The position numbers and the translations under genes are program-made. A stretch of DNA of 37,645 nucleotides from 2-01-FULL-49-22 sp964639445 (GTDB lineage Bacteria > Patescibacteriota > Saccharimonadia > Saccharimonadales > UBA10212), in the NCBI GenBank assembly GCA_964639445.1, contig CAZXDA010000002.1:1-37645 (forward strand), given 5' to 3'. The notes beneath the pieces were generated by a model, which was not told where the DNA came from, did no database searches, and was given only the letters and a program-made list of their open reading frames with translations. This document shows, in pieces, positions 7,856 to 14,719 of the stretch (its first letter is position 1; every line of letters starts with the position of its first letter).

Positions 7856-9892
7856 GTGGATTTATCAACACCGATTGAAGAACTAAAGGGGGTGGGGGAT
7901 GAGCTGGCTAAAAAACTGCTCGTTCTTGGCATTAAGACTGTCGGTGATTTGATCACCAACTACCCGCGAAAGTATGAAGACTATTCGCACGTCATTGCCA
8001 TCAAAAATCTCAAGCCCGGACAAGTAACCCTAGAAGCCGAAATCAGCCAAGTCACCGGCCGCTATGTGCGGCGCGGACTCCATATTACTGAAGCCATTGC
8101 TACAGATAAAACCGGAAGTATCAGGCTCGTTTGGTTTAATCAACCGTACCGAGCAAGCGGTATTAAACGCAATCAGCCATATTACATTGCCGGTGAGTTT
8201 GCGCTGCGCCGCGGTCGATTCTCAATTACCAATCCATCAGTTGAACTGGTAAGTGGTTTTCCGGTTAACACCGCGCGCATCATCCCGATTTACCGCGAGA
8301 CCAAGGGATTAAAGTCTTTTACTATACGCAAGCTCATCCGCCAGGCGCTGACTGATGTCGGAGATTTGGGTGACCATTTGCCGCAGTGGCTTACAGAAGA
8401 GCAAAAGCTGAGGGGTTATGCCGACGCTGTAATGGAAATGCATTTTCCGTCATCGGCTGAGGCATTGACTAAGGCAAAGCGGCGGCTGGGGTTCGAAGAA
8501 GTTTTTGAGCTGACACTGGCGGCCTTACTTAACAAATACGAACTTTATAAAAATAAGGCGTTAGCAATCCCGTTTCACGATGAGTTGGCACGTAATTTTG
8601 TGTCTAAATTGCCATTTAAATTAACTGATGCTCAACGCAAAGCTACATGGCGGATTTATCAGGATATGGCTAAGCGGCAGCCGATGAACCGACTGCTTGA
8701 GGGTGATGTTGGTTCCGGCAAAACGGTTGTGGCGGCGATGGCGGCACTAATGGCGCTTAAACAGGGTTTTCAGGTGGCCTTGATGGCGCCCACAGAGATT
8801 TTGGCTCGCCAGCATGCCGACAACCTTTATAAATTACTAGCCAATGTTGATTATCAAAATCATGTAGGGTTGCTGATTGGCGGACTAAAGCCCAAACAAA
8901 AGCTCGAGGCTCGAAAGCGAATCGCCAGCGGTGACATTAACTTCATTGTTGGAACGCATGCGCTGATTGCAGAGCAGGTGGACATACACAATTTAGGGTT
9001 AATAATCGTTGATGAACAACACCGCTTTGGTGTTGAGCAACGCAAAAAGCTGCAAGCCAAAGCCGGCCACATGCCGCACGTGCTGCACATGACTGCCACG
9101 CCGATTCCACGAAGTCTGGCGCTAACACTTTATGGCGAACTTGATATTTCGATTTTAGACGAGCTGCCAGCCGGCCGTAAAAGAATTATCACTAGAATTT
9201 GGTCGCCGAATTCCAGAACCCAACTTAATAAGATTCTTGACAAAGAACTCTCGGCCGGGCGGCAAGTATTCGTTGTCGGCCCGCTTATCTTAGACACAGA
9301 CTTGAGTAAGGGGCTGTCTGTTGAAGAAGTTTTTGAGCGTGTCAGCAAGCATGAGTTTAAACACCGGCGAGTCGGTCTGCTGCACGGCAAGTTAAAATTG
9401 GCTGAAAAAGACAAAATCATGCAAAAATTTGCTAATCACGAGTTTGATATTTTAGTCAGCACGACTGTTATTGAAGTCGGCGTGGACGTGCCCAATACCA
9501 CTGTCATGGTGATAGAAGGGGCGGAACGATTTGGCCTGGCGCAAATTCATCAACTGCGTGGTCGCGTTGGCCGCAGCGAACACCAAAGCTATTGTTATCT
9601 CATTCCAAGTGATAGCCAAGATCCCGGACTGCGCCTACGAGCACTGGAGACAATGAGCGATGGTTTCAAGCTGGCGGAATTGGATCTGCAGCTGCGCGGC
9701 CCCGGCGCCATTTACGGCACCATGCAGCATGGAGCATTGGATTTGCGAGTAGCCAATCTAGCCGACATTAGGCTAATCGCCGCTGCCCGGACTGCTGCTC
9801 AAGAGTTTATAGACAAAAATGAGCGCCTCAAAAATTATCCAGAACTTGCCAAGCGTATCTCTACCCTCAGAGCCGTAACTAATCTAAACTAG
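7856..9892 (+). CDS. recG: ATP-dependent DNA helicase RecG
   Basis: Double-stranded DNA translocase that reverses stalled forks and processes branched DNA. The 678-aa protein has the N-terminal wedge/OB domain (residues about 1-180), then superfamily 2 helicase motifs: Walker A EGDVGSGKT, motif Ia MAPTEILARQH, the RecG form of motif II DEQHRFGVEQR, motif III MTATPIPRSLAL, and C-terminal motifs STTVIEVGVDVPN and QLRGRVGRSEHQSYC. Length matches the family. The start is GTG at 7856. An AT-rich -10-like stretch (TACACT 7842-7847, TATAAA 7847-7852) lies immediately upstream and no Shine-Dalgarno site is seen, consistent with a near-leaderless start. rsmD follows after 4 nt. Confidence 0.97.
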   Translation: MDLSTPIEELKGVGDELAKKLLVLGIKTVGDLITNYPRKYEDYSHVIAIKNLKPGQVTLEAEISQVTGRYVRRGLHITEAIATDKTGSIRLVWFNQPYRASGIKRNQPYYIAGEFALRRGRFSITNPSVELVSGFPVNTARIIPIYRETKGLKSFTIRKLIRQALTDVGDLGDHLPQWLTEEQKLRGYADAVMEMHFPSSAEALTKAKRRLGFEEVFELTLAALLNKYELYKNKALAIPFHDELARNFVSKLPFKLTDAQRKATWRIYQDMAKRQPMNRLLEGDVGSGKTVVAAMAALMALKQGFQVALMAPTEILARQHADNLYKLLANVDYQNHVGLLIGGLKPKQKLEARKRIASGDINFIVGTHALIAEQVDIHNLGLIIVDEQHRFGVEQRKKLQAKAGHMPHVLHMTATPIPRSLALTLYGELDISILDELPAGRKRIITRIWSPNSRTQLNKILDKELSAGRQVFVVGPLILDTDLSKGLSVEEVFERVSKHEFKHRRVGLLHGKLKLAEKDKIMQKFANHEFDILVSTTVIEVGVDVPNTTVMVIEGAERFGLAQIHQLRGRVGRSEHQSYCYLIPSDSQDPGLRLRALETMSDGFKLAELDLQLRGPGAIYGTMQHGALDLRVANLADIRLIAAARTAAQEFIDKNERLKNYPELAKRISTLRAVTNLN

Positions 9893-9896
9893 TTAT

Positions 9897-10433
9897 ATGC
9901 GCATAATTGCTGGGGCTTTGAGGGGGAGGGCTTTTAATGATCCGCCACGTTTTACCTACAACCCGATGAGCGAAAAAATGCGCGGAGCGCTTTTTAATAC
10001 TCTTGGTAATATTGAGGGTTTGAGCGTTTTAGATCCTTTTGGTGGCACTGGTGCCCTGAGCTTTGAGGCTGTCAGCCGCGGTGCTGCCGACATTCAAATA
10101 ATCGAACATGACAGACGCGCCTATGACAACATCCTCAAAAATATCGAGATTCTAGACGTAGGCACAAAAGTCAAAGCGACCCATGCTAACGCCTCCGGCT
10201 GGAGCGACCGCAACTCCGATGAAAAATTCGACCTTGTGTTGATGGACCCACCTTATGACAATATTCAGCCGGCGATTCTGGAAAAACTGGCCGCTCATGC
10301 CAAACCCGGCGGCGTCATCGTCATCTCCAAACCACCTCGAATCGACCTCACTCTACCGTCTACTGTCTACCGTCTACTGTCTACTAAGTCCTACGGCGAC
10401 GGCCAACTGGCCTTCTATCGTAAAATTAAATAA
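9897..10433 (+). CDS. rsmD: 16S rRNA (guanine966-N2)-methyltransferase RsmD
   Basis: SAM-dependent methyltransferase that modifies G966 of 16S rRNA during small-subunit assembly. The 178-aa protein has the RsmD opening MRIIAGALRGR, the NPMSEKMRGALFNTLG segment, SAM motif I LDPFGGTGALSFEA, and the catalytic DPPYDN. Near the C-terminus the residues STVYRLLSTKS are encoded by a perfect heptamer array (10353-10387). The array sits between the last conserved strand and the final YGDGQLAFYRKIK, so it lengthens a loop without breaking the frame. recG lies 4 nt upstream and the kinase-like gene starts 2 nt downstream. Confidence 0.93.
   Translation: MRIIAGALRGRAFNDPPRFTYNPMSEKMRGALFNTLGNIEGLSVLDPFGGTGALSFEAVSRGAADIQIIEHDRRAYDNILKNIEILDVGTKVKATHANASGWSDRNSDEKFDLVLMDPPYDNIQPAILEKLAAHAKPGGVIVISKPPRIDLTLPSTVYRLLSTKSYGDGQLAFYRKIK
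10353..10387 (+). repeat. Heptamer array CTACYGT inside rsmD
   Basis: Five 7-nt units in a row: CTACCGT, CTACTGT, CTACCGT, CTACTGT, CTACTAA. The alternation also gives a perfect 14-bp tandem repeat (10353-10366 and 10367-10380). It is translated as part of a C-terminal loop of RsmD. Confidence 0.85.
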
Positions 10434-10435
10434 GC

Positions 10436-11035
10436 ATGAAGCTATTTGCCGTAGTTTTCGCAGGCGTCCCTGGCACTTCGAAAACCATAATTGCCAATTA
10501 TCTTTCTGGTAAATTCGGCCTGCCATTTTTCAATAACGACCAATTAAGATACGAAGTTAGAGAAGACCTGCTCGTCGACAACATAAATGTTCCTCACGCT
10601 CTGGCAGAGTTTGAAAGACGTTTAACTAAGCGGCTGGATGAGTTCTTGGCCACGGGGCGGCCAATAATTATAGATGGTAGCGTAGATAGAAGATGGCCCG
10701 AGCGCAAGGCCCAGCTGCAAGAACATGGTTACGGATGGTTTTTAATCAATATGGAGCTGTCGCGGCCGTTCCTGGAAAATCTTTTTTCAAAAACCGGTCG
10801 GGCCGATTGGACTGGCGATTATCTTGATCGTTATTTTCCTCAGCATGAAGAATTTATGCGCCAACACAGCTGGGAGATCAACCTTCAAATTACAGACGAA
10901 ACTTTTCCAAAGAGATTACGAATTGCCGCCGATACTCTGCAAAAATTTATAGACAGTCTAGATGGTGGTCCTAAGAGGGGTACTTTCAAACACCTCCCTC
11001 AGCGACCTCCTCCAGTGTCTCACGGAGCGGCATAG
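10436..11035 (+). CDS. P-loop nucleotide kinase-like protein (AAA_33/zeta-like)
   Basis: 199-aa soluble protein with an N-terminal Walker A variant GVPGTSKT (residues 10-17). Ser replaces the usual second Gly of GxGK[ST]. FNNDQLRYEVREDL and IIIDGSVDRRW are in the places expected for a small-molecule or polynucleotide kinase of the zeta/AAA_33 group. The substrate cannot be told from sequence. The last 20 or so residues (from about GGPKRGTF) are Pro/Arg-rich and read into GC-rich DNA unlike the rest of the gene, so the natural C-terminus was probably near KFIDSLD and the present end created by the foreign patch that starts at about 10965. It starts 2 nt after rsmD and is likely cotranscribed with it. 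Confidence 0.75.
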   Translation: MKLFAVVFAGVPGTSKTIIANYLSGKFGLPFFNNDQLRYEVREDLLVDNINVPHALAEFERRLTKRLDEFLATGRPIIIDGSVDRRWPERKAQLQEHGYGWFLINMELSRPFLENLFSKTGRADWTGDYLDRYFPQHEEFMRQHSWEINLQITDETFPKRLRIAADTLQKFIDSLDGGPKRGTFKHLPQRPPPVSHGAA

Positions 11036-11300
11036 CAGCCAAGAGCGCCACCGCCCGCGGACACGGGCTGGTTGGCCAGACGGGAGACGAGCGTTCGGCA
11101 CCGTCAGTGGTGCGATCGTGTCTGTACTCGGGGCTCATGGCGGCGAGATGAGCACGCTGGAGATCCGAGCCGGCGTTGAAGAACTGCTCGGCGGCCACGT
11201 ATCAAGGCACTCCGTCTCAGACTTCTTACTTACCCGCTCAAAGGGGGCAAAGCCACTCTTTGAGCGTACTCGCCACGGGTACTACCGTCTGCTGCGTTGA
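10962..11300 (+). CDS. Winged-helix domain remnant of actinobacterial type
   Basis: An open frame from GTG 10962 without a Shine-Dalgarno site. Only the last roughly 65 residues look like protein: a winged-helix unit with the pattern AIVSVLGAHGGEMSTLEIR, then EELLGGHVSRHSVSDFL and a closing FERTRHGYYRLL. Small wHTH units of this form occur in Actinobacteria and their mobile elements (recalled family pattern, not searched). An internal ATG at 11149 opens within the domain. The DNA is clearly more GC-rich than the flanking kinase and membrane-protein genes. It overlaps the end of the kinase-like gene in another frame. I read it as a horizontally acquired fragment; it may not be expressed. Confidence 0.4.
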   Translation: MVVLRGVLSNTSLSDLLQCLTERHSSQERHRPRTRAGWPDGRRAFGTVSGAIVSVLGAHGGEMSTLEIRAGVEELLGGHVSRHSVSDFLLTRSKGAKPLFERTRHGYYRLLR

Positions 11301-11716
11301 GAAAGCCTGTGAGATCTCTGGGTGGGAGATCGCCTCCGATGTCGGGCGGCAGCTCGGGGAGTTGGCCGTCGTCCGGGTCGAGATGAGGAAGCTTCTGTCT
11401 CACCATGCGCTCGGAGGCAGCCAGCCAGCTTTAGGATTGGGTTCTTTGGTATTCCAACTACTCGGATCTGTCGTTGAGTAGAACGAACTACCTTAGAACG
11501 TGCCCTGGCTACTGAGCCATTGGGGTTCTTGATCTTATACTGTCTTGAAGATCTCTCACGAGGGTGAGTTTTGGCTTCCTTGATTAGCTTCTGTAGCTTC
11601 TCGAGCTCTCGTCCATCAGCTAGCCAAGCAATTGCCTCGTCCATTAGTTTTCGGTACTCAGGGTCATTCCGATCAACCATCTCTATTAGATGTTCGTCTT
11701 GGGTCCAGTAAACCAA
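11282..11716 (-). CDS. Unknown protein, possibly chimeric at its C-terminus
   Basis: A 144-aa minus-strand frame. It starts at TTG 11716 or more plausibly ATG 11680 (MVDRNDPEYRKLMDEAIAW), just after the membrane-anchored gene it follows. The first roughly 75 residues are acidic/helical and look coding (ADGRELEKLQKLIKEAK). The last roughly 40 residues are almost only Arg, Ser, Pro and His, typical of reading GC-rich DNA in the wrong frame. A neighbouring minus-strand frame from ATG 11406 reads sensibly over the same bases (RQKLPHLDPDDGQLPELPPD then DIGGDLPPRDLTGFLNA), ending at a TAA near 11236. So either a frameshift joins them or two unrelated fragments abut here. No function assigned. Confidence 0.4.
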   Translation of the reverse strand: MVYWTQDEHLIEMVDRNDPEYRKLMDEAIAWLADGRELEKLQKLIKEAKTHPRERSSRQYKIKNPNGSVARARSKVVRSTQRQIRVVGIPKNPILKLAGCLRAHGETEASSSRPGRRPTPRAAARHRRRSPTQRSHRLSQRSRR

Positions 11717-12414
11717 GACTTAAGCCTTTGAGCCAGGCTCCTTATAGCAGCTAGACGTTTCAGCTTTATTCCTACGGATGTGAGCGAGAGATTTGTTTCG
11801 ATCGTGCTCAGCACGGCTTTCGCATCATTCACGGGCTTAATGGGGTTGTGGAAATAGGTGTGCTTTTCATCGACGTTTGTATACGTTTCTATGAGTGTCT
11901 TACGCCTATTGATATATGCATCTTCTAGTGCTGGCTTGTCGTTATCTTTTGCCTCTACCATCTTGTCTGCGTGCTCTCGTGCGTATTCAGCAAGCACTCG
12001 ATAGAGATTCGAAGCCCAGTTGCGGTGGTTAGCCTTAAAGAGTGAGTTGTTGTAGACGACAGCTTCGTCGTATCGTCTGCACTTATCGTAGAAGTCTGTG
12101 ATCTTGTCCCACTCGTTTCTGTCAAAGTCTCGAACGAAGTGATATCGATATTTCTCCCAGCTCGAGTTCTTCATAAGGAAGATCGTCTCTGGGAGTGTGT
12201 CAGGTAACTGTGCCTGAGTTTGGTTGACGGCTTGGAGCTGCTGCTCGGCGCTCTCTATCTCAAGCAAGATGACGTTTGCAGCGTCTCGCTTTACATCTCG
12301 TCTCCTTCTTCGATACACGCTGTAGGCTGCTACCCCGACGCCGAGAGCCACCAGACCAACGAAGAAATTTGAATAGAAGAAGTTGCCGAGATGGTGCCAG
12401 AATGTAACTTTCAC
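11686..12414 (-). CDS. Membrane-anchored conserved hypothetical protein
   Basis: About 242 aa when started at GTG 12414 (VKVTFWHHLG); an in-frame start at 12450 adds 12 residues. One N-terminal membrane segment (about residues 12-32, FFVGLVALGVGVAAYSVY) is followed by a basic RRRRR stop-transfer stretch and a long helical cytoplasmic domain with NSSWEKYRYHFVRDFDRNEW. I recall this TM-plus-helical architecture from unnamed conserved proteins but cannot give a function. Arginine codons are mostly CGA/AGA/AGG, unlike the CGC/CGG-rich neighbours, which suggests transfer. Its 3' end overlaps the next minus-strand frame by about 30 nt if that one starts at 11716. Confidence 0.65.
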   Translation of the reverse strand: MKVTFWHHLGNFFYSNFFVGLVALGVGVAAYSVYRRRRRDVKRDAANVILLEIESAEQQLQAVNQTQAQLPDTLPETIFLMKNSSWEKYRYHFVRDFDRNEWDKITDFYDKCRRYDEAVVYNNSLFKANHRNWASNLYRVLAEYAREHADKMVEAKDNDKPALEDAYINRRKTLIETYTNVDEKHTYFHNPIKPVNDAKAVLSTIETNLSLTSVGIKLKRLAAIRSLAQRLKSWFTGPKTNI

Positions 12415-12522
12415 ATTTCTATAGTGCGCGCTACATGGCCTCTCTTGCAAGCATGAGCATCTTCGGGATGGTTTGAGTTAAAAGATGGACCTCCACTTAT
12501 CTGAGCATAGAGGACTCAAACC

Positions 12523-12546
12523 AAAAAGACCTCGGTTACAGAGGCC
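12523..12546 (-). terminator. Rho-independent terminator of tRNA-Leu
   Basis: Read on the minus strand: GGCCTC, loop TGTAACC, GAGGTC, then TTTTT. The stem pairs over six positions including one G-U. It lies about 35 nt downstream of the tRNA 3' end in the correct orientation. Confidence 0.75.
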
Positions 12547-12580
12547 GTCGGATATACGTGTTGTCTAAGCTGAAAACTGT

Positions 12581-12666
12581 TGGTGGGCGAGAGAGGACTT
12601 GAACCTCCATGGGATTGCTCCCACTAGGTCCTAAACCTAGCGTGTCTACCATTCCACCACTCGCCC
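12581..12666 (-). tRNA. tRNA-Leu (anticodon UAG)
   Basis: Minus strand, 86 nt. The acceptor stem GGGCGAG pairs with CTCGCCC, followed by discriminator A and an encoded CCA. The anticodon arm is CTAGG-TTTAGGA-CCTAG, giving anticodon UAG for CUA codons. A long variable arm (TGGGAGCAATCCCA) marks it as class II, and the T loop reads TTCAAGT. The 3' end faces the foreign patch at 10.96-12.45 kb, the usual orientation for tRNA-associated insertion. Confidence 0.97.
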
Positions 12667-12685
12667 ACTACTGGCTGCCAGTACT

Positions 12686-12694
12686 ATTTTACCA
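12686..12694 (-). promoter_or_regulatory. Extended -10 promoter of tRNA-Leu
   Basis: Minus strand reads TGG-TAAAAT (TAAAAT is the complement of 12686-12691), 19 nt before the mature tRNA 5' end. The same TGGTAAAAT word precedes rpsL. Confidence 0.6.
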
Positions 12695-12708
12695 GTTTTC
12701 CCGCTGCT

Positions 12709-12735
12709 GTACGTTATAATTTAATTATAACGTAC
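12709..12735. repeat. Perfect 12-bp inverted repeat between tRNA-Leu and the membrane gene
   Basis: GTACGTTATAAT and ATTATAACGTAC are separated by TTA. The arms are perfectly complementary, and each contains TATAAT reading outward or inward. It lies between the tRNA-Leu promoter and the stop codon of the upstream minus-strand membrane-protein gene. The AT-rich stem lacks a T-tract and is not a classical terminator; a protein-binding palindrome is as likely. Confidence 0.7.
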
Positions 12736-12747
12736 GACTAGTACAGA

Positions 12748-13476
12748 CTACCCCTGAACTTTCTTGAGTTCTTGATAACGCAAAGCAGGCGCGACCGAAT
12801 AGAGCATCAATAGCGCAAACGAGATCAACCAGCCGATAAATGGAATTATTGAAATTAAGCTAAACAAAATCCCAACCAAAACTACACCCCAGATGGCGCT
12901 AAACGGTTTGCTAATGGCGGCACTTTTGTCCATAGCTTCGCGGATGCCGATTTTTTGGTCGAGCATCACATAGGGCGCCAGATAATACCGTTTGACCATA
13001 AACAAGCCGGGAATAATCAATAGAATAAAACCGACAATAATTACTAATGTAGTAACTATGTAGAGCCCCAGTATTCGCCACCCGAGCTCCTTAACCGTGG
13101 CCCACAGTTTATCAAATGTCGGCGTTTTATCTTGGGCGGCGTCAAGCTGGGCTCTTTGCGCCATAATTTGGGCGATTGTGCCCACCGCTACACTTATAAG
13201 AAGCCAAAAGATCGTGAAGCCTACAAAAGAATAGTTTAAAAAGACCGGGCCTGGGCCGGACGGCGTACTGACATAGTTATAATTCCACCAATGGCGGCCG
13301 GCTTCGGGTTTGGCCGGCGTCCATATCCAGGAATGGATAGAAAAAAGCACAAAAACCGCGTAAATCGGCCCAAATATCCAAATGTGCTTTAATACTAAGT
13401 CTTTACTTGGCTTAAAAAGATCCCAAGCCGGCGTATAGGCAAGCGGCGAGCCGCGGCGAGGTCTGGGTTTTGACAT
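12748..13476 (-). CDS. Multi-pass membrane protein of unknown function
   Basis: 242-aa integral membrane protein. Hydrophobic segments are visible at about 32-50 (IWIFGPIYAVFVLFSI), 80-105 (FVGFTIFWLLISVAVG), 133-158 (VTTLVIIVGFILLIIPGLF) and a pair at about 197-232 (WGVVLVGILFSLISIIPFIG onward). The IIPGLFMVKRYYLAPYVMLD segment and the following amphipathic helix with a DKSAA motif resemble the DUF975 / YciC-like membrane family; this is recalled, not searched. The gene is divergent from hisS, with 21 bp between the starts, so their promoters overlap. Codon use matches the core genes, so it is likely native. Confidence 0.8.
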   Translation of the reverse strand: MSKPRPRRGSPLAYTPAWDLFKPSKDLVLKHIWIFGPIYAVFVLFSIHSWIWTPAKPEAGRHWWNYNYVSTPSGPGPVFLNYSFVGFTIFWLLISVAVGTIAQIMAQRAQLDAAQDKTPTFDKLWATVKELGWRILGLYIVTTLVIIVGFILLIIPGLFMVKRYYLAPYVMLDQKIGIREAMDKSAAISKPFSAIWGVVLVGILFSLISIIPFIGWLISFALLMLYSVAPALRYQELKKVQG

Positions 13477-13481
13477 ACTAG

Positions 13482-13490
13482 TGCTAAAAT
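13482..13490 (+). promoter_or_regulatory. Extended -10 promoter of hisS
   Basis: TGC-TAAAAT with 7 nt between the box and ATG 13498, which predicts transcription starting at or next to the start codon. A TTGACA at 13470-13475 is only 9 nt upstream of the box and is not correctly spaced. Confidence 0.6.
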
Positions 13491-13497
13491 AGCATTA

Positions 13498-14709
13498 ATG
13501 CCTCTCTCTACACAACCATATAAAGGTGCGCGCGACTTTTATCCTGAGGATAAACGCCTCCAGAAATATATATTTGGAAAGCTACGACAGGTTGTAGAAA
13601 GATTTGGTTATGATGAATATGACGCGCCGCTTTTGGAGCCGTTTGAAATTTATGCTGCCAAGAGCGGCGAAGAGTTGGTTAATGAGCAGATTTACAGCTT
13701 TGAAGACCGTGGCGGACGCAAAATAGCTATTCGGCCAGAGATGACACCATCCGTCAGCCGAATGGTGGCCGCACGCCGGCAAGAACTGGCCTATCCACTA
13801 CGTTGGTATTCGATCCCTAACCTTTGGCGCTATGAGCGCCCGCAACGCGGCCGCCTGCGCGAACACTACCAGCTGAACGTTGATGTTTTTGGTGTCGAAG
13901 GCATCGAGGCCGAGCACGAAATCATTTTGATTGCCGATTCAATCCTAAAAGCATTAGGCGCTAAGCCCAAGATGTACGAAATCCGTATCAATAGCCGAAA
14001 GCATCTAAACGAGCAGCTTGATAATCTTGGCTTAAGCTCCGAACAAAAACACCAGTGTCTACAACTACTTGATAGGCAGGCCAAAATCGATCCGGAAGAA
14101 TTCAAGATCAGTTTTAAAGAAATAGTGGGGGAAGATAAAGCCAGGCAGCTGCTAGACTTTCTTGAAAATCGTCAAGCGCCGGAAGCAATGTCTAAATTAC
14201 TTGACTTGTTAAGTAATTCTGGCGTCAGTAGTGCCGTTTTTGATCCCAATATCATTCGCGGGCTGGAGTACTACACAGATATTGTTTTTGAAGTGTTTGA
14301 TACTGATCCGGAGAATAATCGGGCAATGTTTGGTGGTGGCCGCTATGATGGGCTGGTGGCCGAATTTGGCGTAGAGCCGGTACCGACGGTGGGCTTTGGC
14401 ATGGGAGACGTGACGCTAAAAAATTTCCTGGAAGGACATAAGCTTCTGCCGAAATTGGAATCAGAAATTGAGGCTCGGATAATTCTGATAGGCGATGTTT
14501 ATAAACAGGCCCAGCCGTTGCTTGCCAAATTGCGCCAAAAAATGAACGTGGCTATAGATTTAACCGACCGCAAAATCGATAACAAAATCCGCGCAGCCGA
14601 AAAAGCCGGCGTTAAGGAAGTAATTTTTATCGGCGAAAAAGAAGTTGCCTCAAACTCCGCCCGTGTTAAGGATTTATCTTCGGGCAAAGAAAAAGAACTT
14701 CAGTTATAA
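13498..14709 (+). CDS. hisS: Histidyl-tRNA synthetase
   Basis: Class II aminoacyl-tRNA synthetase that charges tRNA-His. The 403-aa product has the HisRS opening KGARDFYPEDKR, motif 1 region around YDEYDAPLLEPFEIY, motif 2 RYERPQRGRLREHYQ, the histidine-specific RGLEYYTDIVFEVF segment, motif 3 PTVGFGMGDV, and a C-terminal anticodon-binding domain from about residue 325. No Shine-Dalgarno site precedes the ATG, which lies 7 nt after an extended -10. An 18-nt dispersed repeat lies in the insertion domain near residue 235. tig follows after 10 nt with its own -10 box. Confidence 0.97.
   Translation: MPLSTQPYKGARDFYPEDKRLQKYIFGKLRQVVERFGYDEYDAPLLEPFEIYAAKSGEELVNEQIYSFEDRGGRKIAIRPEMTPSVSRMVAARRQELAYPLRWYSIPNLWRYERPQRGRLREHYQLNVDVFGVEGIEAEHEIILIADSILKALGAKPKMYEIRINSRKHLNEQLDNLGLSSEQKHQCLQLLDRQAKIDPEEFKISFKEIVGEDKARQLLDFLENRQAPEAMSKLLDLLSNSGVSSAVFDPNIIRGLEYYTDIVFEVFDTDPENNRAMFGGGRYDGLVAEFGVEPVPTVGFGMGDVTLKNFLEGHKLLPKLESEIEARIILIGDVYKQAQPLLAKLRQKMNVAIDLTDRKIDNKIRAAEKAGVKEVIFIGEKEVASNSARVKDLSSGKEKELQL
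14198..14215. repeat. 18-nt dispersed semi-palindrome, copy in hisS
   Basis: TACTTGACTTGTTAAGTA, the exact reverse complement of the copies at 5543-5560 and 27167-27184. Identity with the 27163-27188 copy extends to 14194-14218. It encodes LLDLLS here and a different peptide in tyrS, so protein homology does not explain the match. Confidence 0.75.
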
Positions 14710-14710
14710 T
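14705..14710 (+). promoter_or_regulatory. -10 box of tig
   Basis: Consensus TATAAT overlapping the last codon and stop of hisS, 9 nt before ATG 14720. There is no clear -35 and no Shine-Dalgarno site, so a leaderless or near-leaderless transcript is likely. Confidence 0.55.
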
Positions 14711-14719
14711 CATTGAGTC

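Noticed and set aside
12500..12525. T-arm-like sequence (GGTTTGAGTCCTCT on the minus strand) as a duplicated tRNA 3' end or att site
   Set aside because: Only AGTCCTCT is shared exactly with tRNA-Leu and the stem does not pair; no matching copy is found at the other edge of the patch near 10965.
13470..13475. TTGACA as the -35 of hisS
   Set aside because: It is 9 nt from the -10 box, too close for sigma-70-type spacing.
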